Assembly: GCA_037013685.1 (NCBI GenBank)
Contig: CM072884.1
Location: forward strand, 496,001-560,000
DNA length: 64,000 nt
DNA from: Acridotheres tristis
Lineage: Eukaryota; Chordata; Aves; Passeriformes; Sturnidae
Reading direction: 5' to 3'
Every line of letters begins with the position of its first letter. Position 1 is the first letter of the stretch. Both the position numbers and the translations under genes were made by a program. Shown here piece by piece: positions 1 through 12,229 of the stretch. The notes beneath the pieces are model-generated. The model saw only the letters and a program-made list of their open reading frames with translations. It was not told the origin of the DNA and did not search any database.

Positions 1-521
1 CCTCCAGGCTTGTTCGTCTGACACGTCTCGCCAACATTAAAAAGAAAGAAGCTATTTTATTTTTCCAGTAGTCTTTAAAAATGGCTCCAGGATTCTGAGA
101 CACTACCTCATAGTCAGTCAGTGGCAAGCAGTCTGTCAAAAGAGCTTCTGAGTGATGCTTTTGGGGACACTGGGAGCCTGAGCTGAAGAGACAAGATCAG
201 AAATATGCTCTTGCCAGGCTGCCTTGGCCAGGCGAGGTGAGGTGCTGGGCTGAGCTGCAGAGGGGCTAAAGAAATCCTCCTTCTTTTGGAAAACTGGATG
301 TGGGGAAGGATGAGAGGCCTGGAAATGCTCGTGCACCTATGCCTGGTTGTGCAGTGTGCAGTGAGTGTACAGTTCTGAGTATGCGGTGCTCATGTTTTTA
401 AGAGGCATTTGATTTCCTTCCATGAGGAATGTGCTCATCCAAATCCACGGGATGCTTTCATGCACACATGACACATAATGGATGTTCACTGCCTTTTTTT
501 TCCCTCTACTTTTTGTGGCAG

Positions 522-634
522 TAAAACGAAGAGAGCAGATAGATCAGATGATGAGGAAGAAAGAGATCCCGAAAATGTGAAGAAAAAGAGGAAGCGAATC
601 AAACAACTTCAGTCTGACAGCAGTGATGATGAAG
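522..634 (+). CDS. POLD3: POLD3 coding exon with acidic and basic clusters
   Basis: The acceptor is a pyrimidine tract ending TGGCAG at 516-521, and the donor is GAAG|GTAAAA at 635. The exon starts with the last base of a codon, then encodes 37 residues beginning KTKRADRSDDEEE and ending SDSSDDE. The SDSSDDE patch has the look of a casein kinase 2 target and KKKRKR that of a nuclear localisation or DNA-contact stretch; both roles are inferred from composition. Confidence 0.92.
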
Positions 635-3600
635 GTAAAAAGATCTGTAAACAATCAGGCATGTAGGTCAGGGGCCTGATTTCCAAAACATTACTCTCCA
701 AATCTATTGGTCAGTGGCTGAGGGAGTAGTTCAAAGGACTAAAGACCGTGGAAATGGCTGAACCCTGAGCTCTCTGTTTATCTTTGTGCTGCAAGCACTT
801 GGGCATAGAGTTGAGATGTCTCAAAACAAAGATTCAGTCTTTGTTTTAGCTTAGCTCAGACGTGGCTGTCTCCTCACCAAGTGTGGGAAGGAGATTCCCA
901 AATCTCTTGTGAAAGATAGCACGCCTTCCAGGGCCGTAGGGCTGGTCAGAACCAGTTCATGTGGGAGGAAACACAAGTGGCCTCCCTCTCCTCACAGGGT
1001 CATTTTTAGTATCTTTATTCTGTCTGTTCGTGGAAAGGGCTTGGAAGACAGTGTTGGAACAAGACATGCAGAAGAAAAGAGATAATAGGGAAGTTGGAGG
1101 CGAGGCAGTTGAGCCGTATCCCATGCGACTCTGCGTCTCCTCGGTGGCTGGGACAGGACTGGGGTGCCCAGAACACTGCAAGATCTGGGCTTGTAATGAG
1201 GGCTGGATCCCAAAGAATTTGGATAATTGAGGTGACAAATGCCGTTCAATATAGATAACTGGAAAATAAGTTGGGGTTGAGCTTGGGAGTATGTGCTAAA
1301 TGGAACAGTCATCCAGCAGGAAAAGAACTTGGGGATTGTTATGGCTGAGTAATTGAAACCACCAGCTTGGTGTAGGGCTCCAGCAACAGAAGGTGAAACA
1401 GCAAATAGGGTGTATTGGTGAGGAAGTGGGGTCCCTCAGGAGAGCCAGAGCTCATTCCTCATTTAGTGTGGCTGGCACACGAGCAACAAGCAGGACATCA
1501 GGACAATCTGCAGTGCCAGGCAGTGGTGGCTGCTGTTGGTATCTTTGCAGTATCCATGCCACCTCTAGGCCTGCTTTCATAGTTACCCTGCTGCCCACAT
1601 AATTTCAATTTATCTCTGTCATCAGCTGTGTATCACTTCTTCACTGTTTCACAGGATGATAAGTCTCTCAGGAAGCTGTTCTTCATGATTAGCCTTAACT
1701 CCATCACATTCCACTGTGAAGCTCCTTGTTTGGCTATGAAAAAAAAAATACATATACGTATATGCCCACACTCTTTGGTATTTATTTCTTTAAATGTTTG
1801 TCTTTCCATTTCCTCACCACTCCCCTACTGACAAGCTGAGTTGTTTAGCTCTGAGGAGGGAATTTTGAGATCAGCCCATCCTTGCTTGGCTGGAATCTCT
1901 CAGCTCATGCACATCCTGTGAGTGAGATCAGGCAAGTTTGGAATGTTAAAACTCTGGTCTCCTGTGGGGTACCTGTGTGACCCCACCACGTGTTTAACAA
2001 TTGATGCTTTTGAATGGGATGCCTCCTGGTTTCATTTATTCCATTTTAGATTCTCTTTAGTGACCAGGGATGGAACCTGAGGGAATGCCTGGAGCTGTGT
2101 CAGAGCAGGTTTAGGCTGGATATTAGGGAAAAGTTCTTCCCCAGAGGGTAGTCAGGCACTGGGGAGGTTTTTTGTGGCAGAACCCTCTTTGTTCTTCATT
2201 TCTTTGTGTTATGCATTAGAATTGTAAATTTATGCAAATTACAGCACACTTCTACAAATACAGATATCACTCAGTTTGCCCTTCCAAAAAAGAAAATGAG
2301 AATTGAGAGAACTCTGCCCTTTGGTCCTGCTACTTGCCCATCTAAATCCAGCCAGATAAAAGAAGATAGATTTGAATTGTTTGGAATATTTCTAGTGAGT
2401 CCAAACTGGTAATATTATATTCAGTATTGAAGTAGAAGACTGTGAGTTGGATGAAAAAATCAATTTTAAAAAATATATATACAGCAGCTGGACTTCAAGA
2501 AGATACATCCTTGGAAGGGTTAGAAACAGGTTTCTTCAAAGAGCAGGGGCAACTTGAATCAACAGCATCAGTGAGCAAAATGGGGTCAGGAGTGACAGGC
2601 ACACTTAGCAAGGTTTTGTGGGTGTGAAACTCGGCCTGCATGGCTGATGTGAAGCACTTATGGGCAATTCTGTGTCAGACCACGACTTCAGTCTAGTTCT
2701 GTGTTAGTCTGCTCTTGATGTACTAAAAGTAGCCCTAAATAAGCTCTCCTTACACCAGCATCAGCACATTGTACCACGCTGGAAATACAGAGAGGGCATA
2801 AGGCACAATCCTCTCCATTTAAATGGTTTTTCATTAAAAAGTTATATTGGTATGAGGGTTCCTTAGTCACTGCAGGTTGTTTTGCTTCCAGTGCCAGAAT
2901 AAACTCCACAAATGCTCCCACAGAGGACAGGAGGTTTGGCAGCTTCAGCTGTACCAACACAGGCAGCGTTTCGCAGTGTTGACAAGTGTTTTACAGCCAC
3001 TTTGGAGGGTGATTTCAGTGGCACTGTGACCTACAAACTCCGTGGGTTTTGGAGAGCCACAGCAGAAGCACTAAAGCTTCTCACAGTTTTTCCAGGCAGG
3101 GTCAGAGCAAGCCGAACAAAGCCAGGATTTACATCTTTGGTCCATCCAGTTGCCCAACTTGTATCTGTTTCATGCAGCTGTTGCTGTTGAGCAAACTGTG
3201 GGCAGCAGCTAGTGGTTGACTCAGGAGTTATCACATGTCAGAGGGCTGTGTTGGCTAGAAGAGGATAATAAAGTCATAAAACAGCTTGATAGTAGTCCTA
3301 AACACTCTGACGTGGGGAGAAGGCGCCTTCTGCCTGCCAAAAGCTGGGGAAATTGTTTGAAGGAAGCTGAAAAAAGCCCAAATTTCCCCCAAGGAATCTA
3401 GTGCAGCTGGCACACGGACAATGCCTGCAGCAGCCTCTGCTTGAGCATGGCAGAGGCTTTTCACCAGGTTGGTTTTCAGCCCTCTGAGCTTGTCGTCTCC
3501 TAGAGATGTTTCCAAAGGGCTGAGGCCAGGCTGGGCAGGTTTGGTGCTGGGCCCTCTGTGGAAGCCTTGGCCCAGGAATGAACACTGGGATTTGAGAGCT

Positions 3601-6600
3601 CCCACCAGCCCTCCCAGGTCGGAGCAGAGCCCTTGTCTGGCTGTGTCCTCAGAGCCCCAGCCCTCCAGAGCAGGCTAAAGCCCAGGCACGTTATCCCACT
3701 GTGTTTGCATTCCCGTGCCTCGCTCACTGCAGTAGTTGGGAGGCCGAGTCCTTGCTGCAGAAATGTAATTTATGGCTGGGCCTTGGCAGCCCAGCAGCGT
3801 TTCCCTGGAGCCCTGGGTAACCTGCAGAGGTCAGCTGGCCGCGTGCCTGGCAGCTCCTCACACTGCCCTGATCCCCGGGGACAGCTCCAGATCCCGGGAT
3901 GAGGGCGGTGCTGCAGCCACATCCATGTCAGGATGAAGCAATAGGTCACAGGAGCACTTCGTTCCCCCGCATCCCAGGGCGTGCGTGGCAGCGTTTCTCA
4001 CTTGGATCTCCTGGAGCTCTGTCCCCCTGCCAGCCCCGTGGGAGGGTGACCCTGCCTTGCTCGTTGGTCTGAAGCCCTGCTTGTCTCCCTCTGAGGCTGC
4101 TGGTAGAGCCTCCAGAGCTCACTTGGCTCCTCACACATGTGTGAAGGTGTCCTTGACTGCTTTGGTCAGTCTGGGCATTGAACAGGGTCCAGTGTCCCTG
4201 TCCTTGAACCCAGAGGAGAGCAAGGAGATGAAACAGTGAGGGAATCAGCTTCCTTTTTTTGTGGGGTTTTTTGTTTTCAAATAAAGGTTTGAAAAAATCC
4301 CAATCCCTTAACCATCTTTTAGGATGTGTGATAATGTACTGCACTTAATTCTTGGCTTAAGCTAATGGATTGTTTGGGATGTGCAGCACCACCAGTGAAG
4401 CATCAACTCTTTTACCACAGTTTTAATTTCTAAACAAATTATTCTTTTTGACAAGTAAGTGAAATGTATAGCTAAAACCTGCCAGCTCCTGTGCCTGGTT
4501 TTAAAGTTTCTCTTGGTGGAACGGATTTTTTTGGCTTATCAAAAAACCCCCAGCGTGCTTCTGCCATCCTATCCCACTCTCCTTCCTTTGGGAACTGTGT
4601 GGAGCATGAGTGCCATCAAGGTGTTCTTCTTCTTGGCAGATGTCCCACCTTCCCCCACGCTCGAGGAAGAGAGAGCTCCATCTCCACCACCTGCACCTGC
4701 TCCAAAAGCTGAACTGGAGCCTGCTTCCACAGAGGTGAGAGCACATTAGAGTGCTGAGCTGCCAGAAATGAGCTCCTGCTTTCTCACAATGCTGCAATGT
4801 CCTCCAGGTGTCGGCTGGAGGGAGGAAGAGGAAGCGGAAGCGTGTGCTGAAATCCAAGATGTTTATTGATGAAGAGGAAGGCTGCATGGGTAAGGCTGGC
4901 TGTGCCCTGCACTCACTGCAGCTCACTTTATTGGCCTTTTTAACAGGCCAGCCTCTCCAGGCTTAGAAAGAGGTTCCCAAAATCACAGTTATCCCACTTG
5001 GAACTCCTGCTCCCACACTGAGGTAGCTGCACCTCTGGTGAAGGCCTGGGTAGGGAGTCAGAGCTGGAGCTGAATCCTTACCCTTTTTGATTATTCACAG
5101 ATTTTTCCTTCAGTTCTTTTCCCTTTCTTCCTGCCATCGTGATTACCACCTTCATTTACTCTCCTCTCCAAAGCTACAAACTTTTAAAGATGGTACAGAA
5201 AGAGGTTTAAGGTTTGGGATAAATTCTGGGTGAGATAACTTTGTTTGTTTTTTTTCCTTTGAGGATTAAACCAGAGCTGTGCAGAACTTGATTATATGTT
5301 AAAGAAATTTACAGCATCTCAGATAAAGAGGGAATAAGTTGGGGCTTAAATACTTCATAGGGTTTCTGTTTCTGATAAGGGTGACTCTGCTTTTAGAAGG
5401 GAAGAGAGTCCCTACAGAAGTCTTGAGAGCCAGAGGCTTTGAATTCCAGCCTGGCTGGACTGTGCTTCCTCCTGTGACCTGGAGAAAGCAGTGTCACACC
5501 ACTGTGTTTGTTTCCTCCATGTCCTGACATTGAAGTGGAGATGCAAACGTTCAGAATATGTTGGTTTGGTTTTTGGGGTTTTTTTTTGGAGGCTTTAAAT
5601 GCTGAAGAGCTGGAATGTGTTTTTGGTAATGCTGCTGTCAGCTTGCTTGTATGGGATGCTTTCATTGTCCAGCCTGGCTGGGCTGAGGGCATGTCAGTGG
5701 AGCTCAGCAGTGCTGGGGAAGATGTGGTGCTGCTGTACAGGTCTGTCGTGGTGCTGGGCATGCAGAGACTCGCACATTCCTGGCCCAGCTCCGGAGCTGC
5801 CTGGCCCAGACTCAGCCTGTGTCTGTCTGCACCTGTCTGCAGAGCTGCATCTTCTCTTTCTCATTAGCTTGGTGTTCCTCCCTTCAAGAAACACCAAGCT
5901 GTAGCTCTCAGCAGCTGTCTGCACTGGGACTGAAATCCCAAGTGCTGCATTCTTGTCCAAGAACTTGCACAGAGTTACCCACAGCTCTGGCTGATTACCT
6001 TGTGGGGTGTTTTGCTCTCCCAGCCCAGACAGAGCCATTAACACACTTGGAGGGAAAATGGAACAAGCCAGCATTAGATGGGGAGTTGAGTGTTATAGAC
6101 TCTGCATCCAGAGTGCAGGAATGTCTCTTCCTGGTTCAGCTGGGAGTATTGCCTTTGTTTCTCTGCTCTTCACCCCCACAGGGTTTCACAGTCCCTGGAA
6201 AGTCCAGACTCGTGGTTTTACAGTTCGTAGCCATTTTATGAAAAGGGGGATGCAAGGGCCTGTCATGCCTTTGGGAGACAGATCCTGTGGGATGGACAGA
6301 GGGATGGAGCTGGGATACTGAGGAACTGGATAGGGAGGAGATGCTGCTTTCTCTACTACAGATCCTCCAGCCTGCTGTGCAGGACTTGCTGTCTGGTTAT
6401 TGCCCAGTTTCTCTCCACCCTTTCCATGCACAGGTCAAATAATTCAAAGGCTAAATAACTTGCAAATCTCCCAGGCTAACGTAAATATTTGTTATTCTTT
6501 GAAATATAGGGTTTTTTTCCCCTCTCCTCTTTTTATTTTTTAAACAAACACTAGGTTTTAAGAGATGTTAAATCTTAACATTAGAATGATGCTGTACTTT

Positions 6601-8579
6601 ATATTTCTCCACAATTTTAAGTGATGGTTTTCACAATAGTTGCAATAGCAAGGAATTGGTGTCAAAAAGCAAAAGTAATTTAGGGATTAGCCCTGAGGGA
6701 AATTGAGCAATTAAAGTGTGTGTGGAGTTAAGCACAATACACATTCCTAGGCATCAACAGAAATCCATGGATTGATGGCCTGCTCTTAGTCTCTGCTAAA
6801 GGGGAATTACTGAGGTTTAAGCTTGTGTGTTTCTACCTTGCACTTGCTAAAGCTTCAAAGGACACACATGGGCTTGGAGATTGGAATATCCACGTGTGCA
6901 TTGGAGGGAAATTTGTGTTACAGCGTTTTAGAGCTCCCATCATTGGAGCCACTCTGATTTAGGGAGCCTGGCTGTGAGAGGGGCACCAGTAACTGTATCT
7001 GTGTACCCACACGTGCTGTGCTGAAGTTCAGCTGAGATTGCAGCCAAAGAAAGTTGATCTAAGCTGTGTTACTGCAGCTGGAGGGGGTTAACTTCACTTC
7101 GGGAGCTCCCAGCAGCTCCTGACAGGGCTGACAACAGGATAAGGTTTTTAAGTTCGCCCAGTGGTCTGTGGAGGCTGCTCCCTGAAAGCCTGTTGCCTGT
7201 GAAGGGAGATTGCTTGGTTTGCAGTCCCTGTTTGAGGTTCTGCTGGAGCTGCCCAGGAGGATTTCATAGCATTCCTCTTCCCAGTCTCTGGTGACGTAGG
7301 AAACCTTATTTAACTTGATGCATTAATACAAGCGAAAGCCAGTTTCCCAGAAGAAGGGAAGTTAAGACAGCTGTTTAAAAGAATACAGTTGCTAAAGAAG
7401 AATGGCTTACTAGAAGAATTCCAGAGCACTGCTGGGAAAGCTGATATAACAACATTTACTGGGATGTGACGGTGACTTTCATCAGTGGAGCTGACTCCAG
7501 TTTAATTTCCGTGAGCGTTGTTTTATATCCCTGGCCTTTCCATCGCCGGGCTCTGACTGCAGTGAGCTGGCAACCCCCTTCAGGCAGAGTCTCTGACTGC
7601 AGACACAGCTTTGAGTTGATTTTTCATAAAGGTTTTCTTTATATTTGCCCTCTTTGGCCTCCTCTGTGGAAAGTAGCTGCCCCAAAGGGTTTGTTCCCCT
7701 CGAGATGGGCAATGTCTGCTTTGCTCTTCCCTTACTGTGCAATATGCTGGTGGGAGCAGCTTGGGGATGTGTCCAGGTTGTCTTGCCTGGATTTCTGGAC
7801 AATCTGATTGCTTTGGCTGTGAAAATTAGACCCAGTCAGAATGGTGGGGATTAGCCATAAAGTAGATGTTCCATTGTCTCATGCTAAACTACTGATTCTG
7901 ATCTCCTTTGGATTCATCAGGATGCTGCTTGTCAGCCTTTGCCATACGAATTAGAATCTCAGCATCACTGTGGTTGGAAAAGCCCTCTGAGGTCATTGAC
8001 TCCAACTGTTCCCCCAGCACTGCCAAGGCAACGCTGGCCCATGGCCCCAAGTGCCACATCCACACAGCTTTAAATCCCTGCAGGGATGAGGACTCCACCA
8101 CTGCCCTGGGCAGCTGTGCCAGGGCTGGACAGCCCTTGTAGGGAAGGAATTTTCCCTAATACCCAACCTAAACTTCCCTTGGCACAACCCGAGTCCATTT
8201 CCTACTGCTTAACCTTGAGCAATGGACTTAATTCCTATGTCTGGCATGTGCTCCTTGGACCCAAAACATTCCTTTCCAGGAGTGCAATGGGAAGGCTGCA
8301 GTGGGGAGGTCTTTGGTGTAGAGATGGCTTAACCATCATCATCCTCTGCTCCCTTCCCTTTTCTTTCCACCAGTAACTGAGAAGGTTTACGAGAGTGAAT
8401 CCTGCACGGACAGCGAGGATGAATTCTCCAAGCCCAAGGCACCAGCTCCACACAAACAACCCCTGCTGCCCACCAAGAGAGAACCAAAGGAAGAAAGGAA
8501 GAGCACGAAGAAAGGGGCAGCTCCTGCCAACAGAGCCAACAAACAGGTCTCCATCGTGGGCTTTTTCCAGAAGAAATGA
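522..8579 (+). CDS. POLD3: POLD3, DNA polymerase delta subunit 3 (p66), 3' part
   Basis: Four coding exons, 522-634, 4640-4734, 4808-4889 and 8374-8579, join in phase (GT-AG introns, phases 1, 0, 1) into the last 164 residues of POLD3. The rest of the gene lies before the window. POLD3 is a nuclear accessory subunit of DNA polymerase delta. It binds the B subunit through its N-terminus and PCNA through its C-terminus, and supports lagging-strand synthesis and break-induced replication. The visible part is the charged, disordered tail: acidic Ser/Asp clusters, KKKRKR-type basic stretches, the conserved block around VTEKVYESESCTDSEDE, and a terminal PIP box QVSIVGFF followed by QKK and the stop. 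The human protein is about 466 residues, so about the last third is here. Identity is firm, because the C-terminal blocks and PIP box are diagnostic. Confidence 0.96.
635..4639 (+). other. POLD3 intron
   Basis: Intron of about 4.0 kb. It holds a short CR1 fragment near 2040-2175 and otherwise unique sequence. Open frames here are short, lack recognisable protein sequence and are not called. Confidence 0.85.
2040..2175 (+). repeat. CR1 LINE fragment
   Basis: Sequence with the CR1 3'-region words GGTTTAGGCTGGATATTAGG and a following GTAGTCAGGCACTGG, in the sense orientation. It is truncated at both ends and lacks the ATTCTATG tail. Confidence 0.7.
4640..4734 (+). CDS. POLD3: POLD3 coding exon, proline-rich
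   Basis: Acceptor TCTTGGCAG at 4631-4639, donor GAG|GTGAGA at 4735. It encodes 32 residues, from DVPPSPTLEEER through a Pro/Ala-rich linker to EPASTE. This is the low-complexity linker between the acidic patch and the KRKRKR block. The family diverges fast here, so identity rests on its in-phase position. Confidence 0.9.
4808..4889 (+). CDS. POLD3: POLD3 coding exon, KRKRKRVLKSK block
   Basis: Acceptor CCTCCAG at 4801-4807, donor ATGG|GTAAGG at 4890. The intron before it is only 73 bp. It encodes 27 residues including RKRKRKRVLKSK and the acidic FIDEEEGC, a block strongly conserved in vertebrate POLD3. Confidence 0.94.
4890..8373 (+). other. last POLD3 intron
   Basis: Intron of about 3.5 kb, mostly unique AT-rich sequence, with one antisense CR1 fragment (7945-8215) shortly before the final acceptor. 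No RNA gene or second coding unit was recognised. Confidence 0.85.
7945..8215 (-). repeat. CR1 LINE fragment, antisense
   Basis: Typical antisense CR1 3'-region words: GTTGGAAAAG near the start, then CCCCAGCACTGCCAAGGC, CCCAAGTGCCACATCCACAC and CTGCCCTGGGCAGCTGTGCC. It ends about 160 bp before the last POLD3 exon. Confidence 0.9.
8374..8579 (+). CDS. POLD3: POLD3 terminal coding exon
   Basis: Acceptor TTTCTTTCCACCAG at 8360-8373. The frame gives VTEKVYESESCTDSEDE, a Pro/Lys-rich spacer, KREPKEERKSTKKG and the C-terminal QVSIVGFFQKK, with TGA at 8577-8579. VTEKVYESESC and KKEP-EERK are hallmark POLD3 blocks. Confidence 0.97.
8544..8567 (+). other. POLD3: PIP box (PCNA-interacting peptide) of POLD3
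   Basis: These bases encode QVSIVGFF, matching the consensus Q-x-x-[ILM]-x-x-F-F, followed by basic QKK and the stop. In the family this peptide docks in the PCNA hydrophobic pocket and tethers polymerase delta to the sliding clamp. All consensus residues are present. Confidence 0.95.
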
Positions 8580-9557
8580 ACTGGGTCTATCTCCCAGTCC
8601 TCTTGGCAGCTTGGGAGTGTTGCTCCCTTTTTCTGTGTGGCTCTCTGCAAGCTGCTGCTGCTTGTGGAGGCCAACGTGCAACCCCTGGTTACACAAGGTG
8701 TCCTGCTTACTGTGTAAGGAAGCACTCTGGACTGGATTTTGTATCAGAGAAAAGTTTTTATTTGTTACTGCAATAATTTCAGTCACCTTCACTAAGCGGT
8801 GTGGGAACTGCCAGCTAGAAGCAACATCTAGAGGAACTCTTGAAGGGCTGTTAAGTCTGGTCACATGAAATTGTATTTTTTTAATCACCCCTTTGCTGCT
8901 CAGTTTGGAGTTGTGGTGTTTTCCTCCCCTCTTTGTATACCCTCAGGTCTCCAGATTGATCCAGATGTTCACATTGGGTAGGAGCTGTAACATAGCAGGT
9001 CTTCAGGCACAGACACAAATATTGAACATCTGCTTCAGCTTTAACTGAATGAAATGTACTTCATTTTCCCCCCAAGACTGGTAAATAGTTTTTGCTCTGC
9101 CTTTCATAATCTTTTTTTGGACAAAGAAGTGCATATAAAATTCTCTTACTCTTTTCTTCCTTGAACGTATCCTCTGTAACTTGCTCAGATGGCTAATTAT
9201 AGACTGGGACACTGTTGGTGTTCTGTCTTTACAAAAACATCCTTGAGGCTTCCCACCCAATTGGCTCTGGAGTAACTGGGGGAAGGCTTTGCTGTTATTG
9301 GGAAAGAGCTGGAGGTTTAGCCTTGGAGGCCAGTGAGTCAGAGGGAAGGGTGATTAGAGGGCACTGCTGATAACACCAGGCAGGTACCAGGGAATGTGTG
9401 CTGCGTTTTGGGGCTGGTAGGTTTTGGGTTGCCTGAAGGGTTTTCTTACAGGCATAAACCAGACAAGAGAAGAGCTTTTCCCTGGACATCTCATCATCTG
9501 CCTGCTGAAGGAAGTGTGTCATGGCACATGGTCCTGAAGAACCTGTTATGGGAGAGG

Positions 9558-9563
9558 AATAAA
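9558..9563 (+). terminator. POLD3: POLD3 proximal poly(A) signal AATAAA
   Basis: Canonical AATAAA hexamer in GGAGAGGAATAAAGCACAGC, about 980 bases after the stop. GT-rich sequence follows (TCTTGGTCTTGGCTGGTGC). Confidence 0.6.
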
Positions 9564-9962
9564 GCACAGCAATCCTATTAACCAGAAAGGAGCTCTTGGT
9601 CTTGGCTGGTGCTAAGGTTGATAGAGAGATGTAAAAGATTTTCCAGAGGATCTGATCCTGAACATGCCTGAAGCTTGGGCTGGTGAGTGCTCCCAGACAG
9701 GGGCTGGTGTTATCAGTGTTTGGTTGAGAGGAGCTGCTGCACCCCAGCAGCATCACTGGGTTTGTGCCTGTGCTGTGGCCTGGACAGAGAATGAACAACC
9801 CTGTTCTGGTTTAATGAAGAAAGTTTAACTTGAGAGAAAAATCCATCCTGCTGTAGTGGTTCTGTTGTTCTTGGTAGAGTTGAGGGAGTATTTTTAAAGG
9901 TAATGGTAAGTAACAAATCCCATTGAATACAGACTTTTTTTTTTTTTAATTTGTCCTTATTC

Positions 9963-9968
9963 ATTAAA
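9963..9968 (+). terminator. POLD3: POLD3 distal poly(A) signal ATTAAA
   Basis: ATTAAA after a T-rich stretch, followed by GGGGTTGTTGTGATATTTG, which resembles a GT-rich downstream element. Alternative to the AATAAA at 9558. Confidence 0.45.
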
Positions 9969-11060
9969 CTGTGTCAAATCCTGATATCCAGGGGTTGTTG
10001 TGATATTTGACTGCATGGAAGTCAGAGACATTTCCCTAGTAAAGCAGGTGAAGATTTCTTCCATCGAAACCAAGGCTGGAACTTGGACCCCTGGAGTGTG
10101 ATTCCTGTGGCAGAGGGACAGGACAGGGTGTCCTGGTGCTCGTGCTCCTCACCTCTGCCGTGGTCTCGCTGGAGCTCTCGGCTCCACCCCGACTCCTGTA
10201 ACCAGATCGACGTCATACGGCACTTCCTCAGGAAAATGACTTAATGTCTGCAGGAGCAGGACCCGGGAGAACTTCAGACTTCCAAAAGTCATGATCTCAT
10301 ACTCCCCACTTCCACACTCCATGGGCTGCCAGCCCCAGGGGGGCTTCAGGTCCCTGGATGCCCCTTGGCCAGGGCTGGAGTGTCCCCAGGCAATGCCTGG
10401 GAGCAAGGAATTGGCCTGGAGAGAGGGAGAAGGCTCCCTTCGGAGTGGGGACCACTCCTTGGGCACCCACAGGCTGGAGGGGGAGGAGTGTCTGCGAGCC
10501 AGGCTCTGGCCCCTGGAACATGGAGCACATCTCCTGCCTCAGGATGTGGTACAGGTGGGGCTCAGGGGGCAAAGGCTCCTTCTGGACATGCAGAGGTCTT
10601 TATCCCCGTGCATGTGTCATTTGTAGCTGGAGATCCAAATCCCAGGGGGAACTGCTCCTCTCTTCCCGCATTTACAAGAGCCTCAGAAGAGGCAGTGGGA
10701 GAGGTTCATTCAGTGAAGTGCAGTTTATAATGTTTCTTTCCTCCCTAACAGCTTTATTTCAGGCAGAGGAGTCTCCATCCTTGTTTTGCATGTGCACTGA
10801 GGAGTTGCACTGTCACACTCCAGCCTAGAACTATTGCTTGCACTGGGCTCTTGTTGGTGCTCCTGAACCAGCAGCCCCTGGGAAGGGGCTGGAAGTGCTG
10901 CTCTGAGGGATGCAAAAGCCCCATCCCTTGTTGAGGAGACAGCTGAGCTGATTTATAACCCTCCTTCCCACGGGGCAGGATCTGCTTGGAAAAAGCACTG
11001 CACTCTTCCCACTGGGGCATGGGGCAATTTGGAGACAGGGATGGAGGGATGGAGGATGGC

Positions 11061-11115
11061 TGGGCTGGGCTGGGCTGGGCTGGGCTGGGCTGGGCTGGGC
11101 TGGGCTGGGCTGGGC
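11061..11115 (+). repeat. (TGGGC)11 pentanucleotide array
   Basis: Eleven perfect TGGGC units. The GGG runs are separated by two bases, which matches the G3N1-7 pattern of a G-quadruplex on the plus strand. Confidence 0.97.
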
Positions 11116-11297
11116 AGAGCAGGAGGTGTCCCCGCAGCCTGCTGGGAATTGTGCTCTCTCAACAGGCCATGCCAGCCCGGCCGCAGACAACGGAGCAGGG
11201 AGCTACAGGGAGCTGCAGGGCCTTATAAGGAAGCAAAACACAGCTCAGAGATTGCCAGGGACAGCAGGACCTGCCAGGGCCATGCCTCAGCACCAGG

Positions 11298-11715
11298 GAC
11301 CACGGAATCACAGAGTCCAGTACGTTGGCAAAGTCCACGGTGTGCCCAATGCCCACCTTGTCCCCAGCACAGAGCTCTGAGTGCCACCTCCAGCCCACCC
11401 TCGAACACCTCCAGGGATGGGCACTCCAAACTTCCCTGGGCAGCCCCTGACAAGGCCTGAGCACCCTTTCCATGGGGAAATTCCTGCTGGTGTCCAACCT
11501 GAGCCTGCCCTGGCACAATTTCAGGGGAGTTGATCCTCCTTTTCTCCAGGCTGAGCCCCTTTCTCAGCTCCCTCAGCAGCCCCTTCCCCAGCTCCGTTCC
11601 TGGCCCTGGACACGCTCCAGCCCCTCCAGGTCTCTCTTGTCAGGGGGAGCCCAGAGATGCCCCCAGCATTGGAGGTGGCCCAGCACAGCCCAGGGGCCAG
11701 TGGCCTCTTGCTCAC
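11298..11715 (-). repeat. CR1 LINE fragment, antisense
   Basis: Starts with the antisense CR1 tail GGAATCACAGAGTC and runs through ACCTCCAGGGATGGGCACTC, CTTTTCTCCAGGCTGAGCCC and GACACGCTCCAGCCCCTCCA in the right order. Diverged but nearly continuous over 400 bp. Confidence 0.85.
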
Positions 11716-12229
11716 CTGGGCTCACCTGGGTTCATGTCCAGCCCCTGGCACCAGCACCCCCAGGACCTTTTCCAGCATTCCAGCCAGTCTGTGCCAGCCT
11801 GGGGCACTGCTGGTTCTCTCTGTCGGGGGAATGTGGTGTACATGAGGTGCAGGTGCTCCTGCCCAGGTGGAGCCAAGGGGTGGGCACGAGGGCACGGCAG
11901 GGAGCCAGCCCAGGGAGCATCACCAGCACCTTGGCCTGGGCAGAGAGGAGAAGGGAGTGGAGCTGCCAAACCTAAGGTGGAAGGAAAAGCATCCATGAGA
12001 TTTTGGAGGGTTGGATGGCTTTTCCACATCTTCCTTCCACAGTGGGTACCACATCCCACTCCTGGGGTGGGAACCATGTGCAGTAGCCAAGCGTCCCATC
12101 CCCCGAGGGCACCAGGGCTGTGATGCTGGGCAAAGATAAGCCATCCTGCCTGGGAGCTGAGCATCCTCTCTTGGGGCTGAGCATCCCGTGGCACGGGCCC
12201 TGCGGCCTTAGGCAATTCCTGATCTCCCT

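Larger units (their letters stand above)
8580..9985 (+). other. POLD3: POLD3 3' UTR (extent inferred)
   Basis: Non-coding sequence after the stop, with two candidate poly(A) signals giving 3' UTRs of about 1.0 or 1.4 kb. The end is inferred from these hexamers, not from transcript data. Confidence 0.6.

Noticed and set aside
8235..8888. 217-codon minus-strand open frame
   Set aside because: Shadow of the terminal POLD3 exon and its 3' UTR plus a CR1 fragment.
10149..10626. Overlapping open frames on both strands just after POLD3, considered as a last CHRDL2 exon
   Set aside because: The true CHRDL2 end (GHWNIF to KETKNL, stop) was found at 21314-21393, in phase with exon 10.
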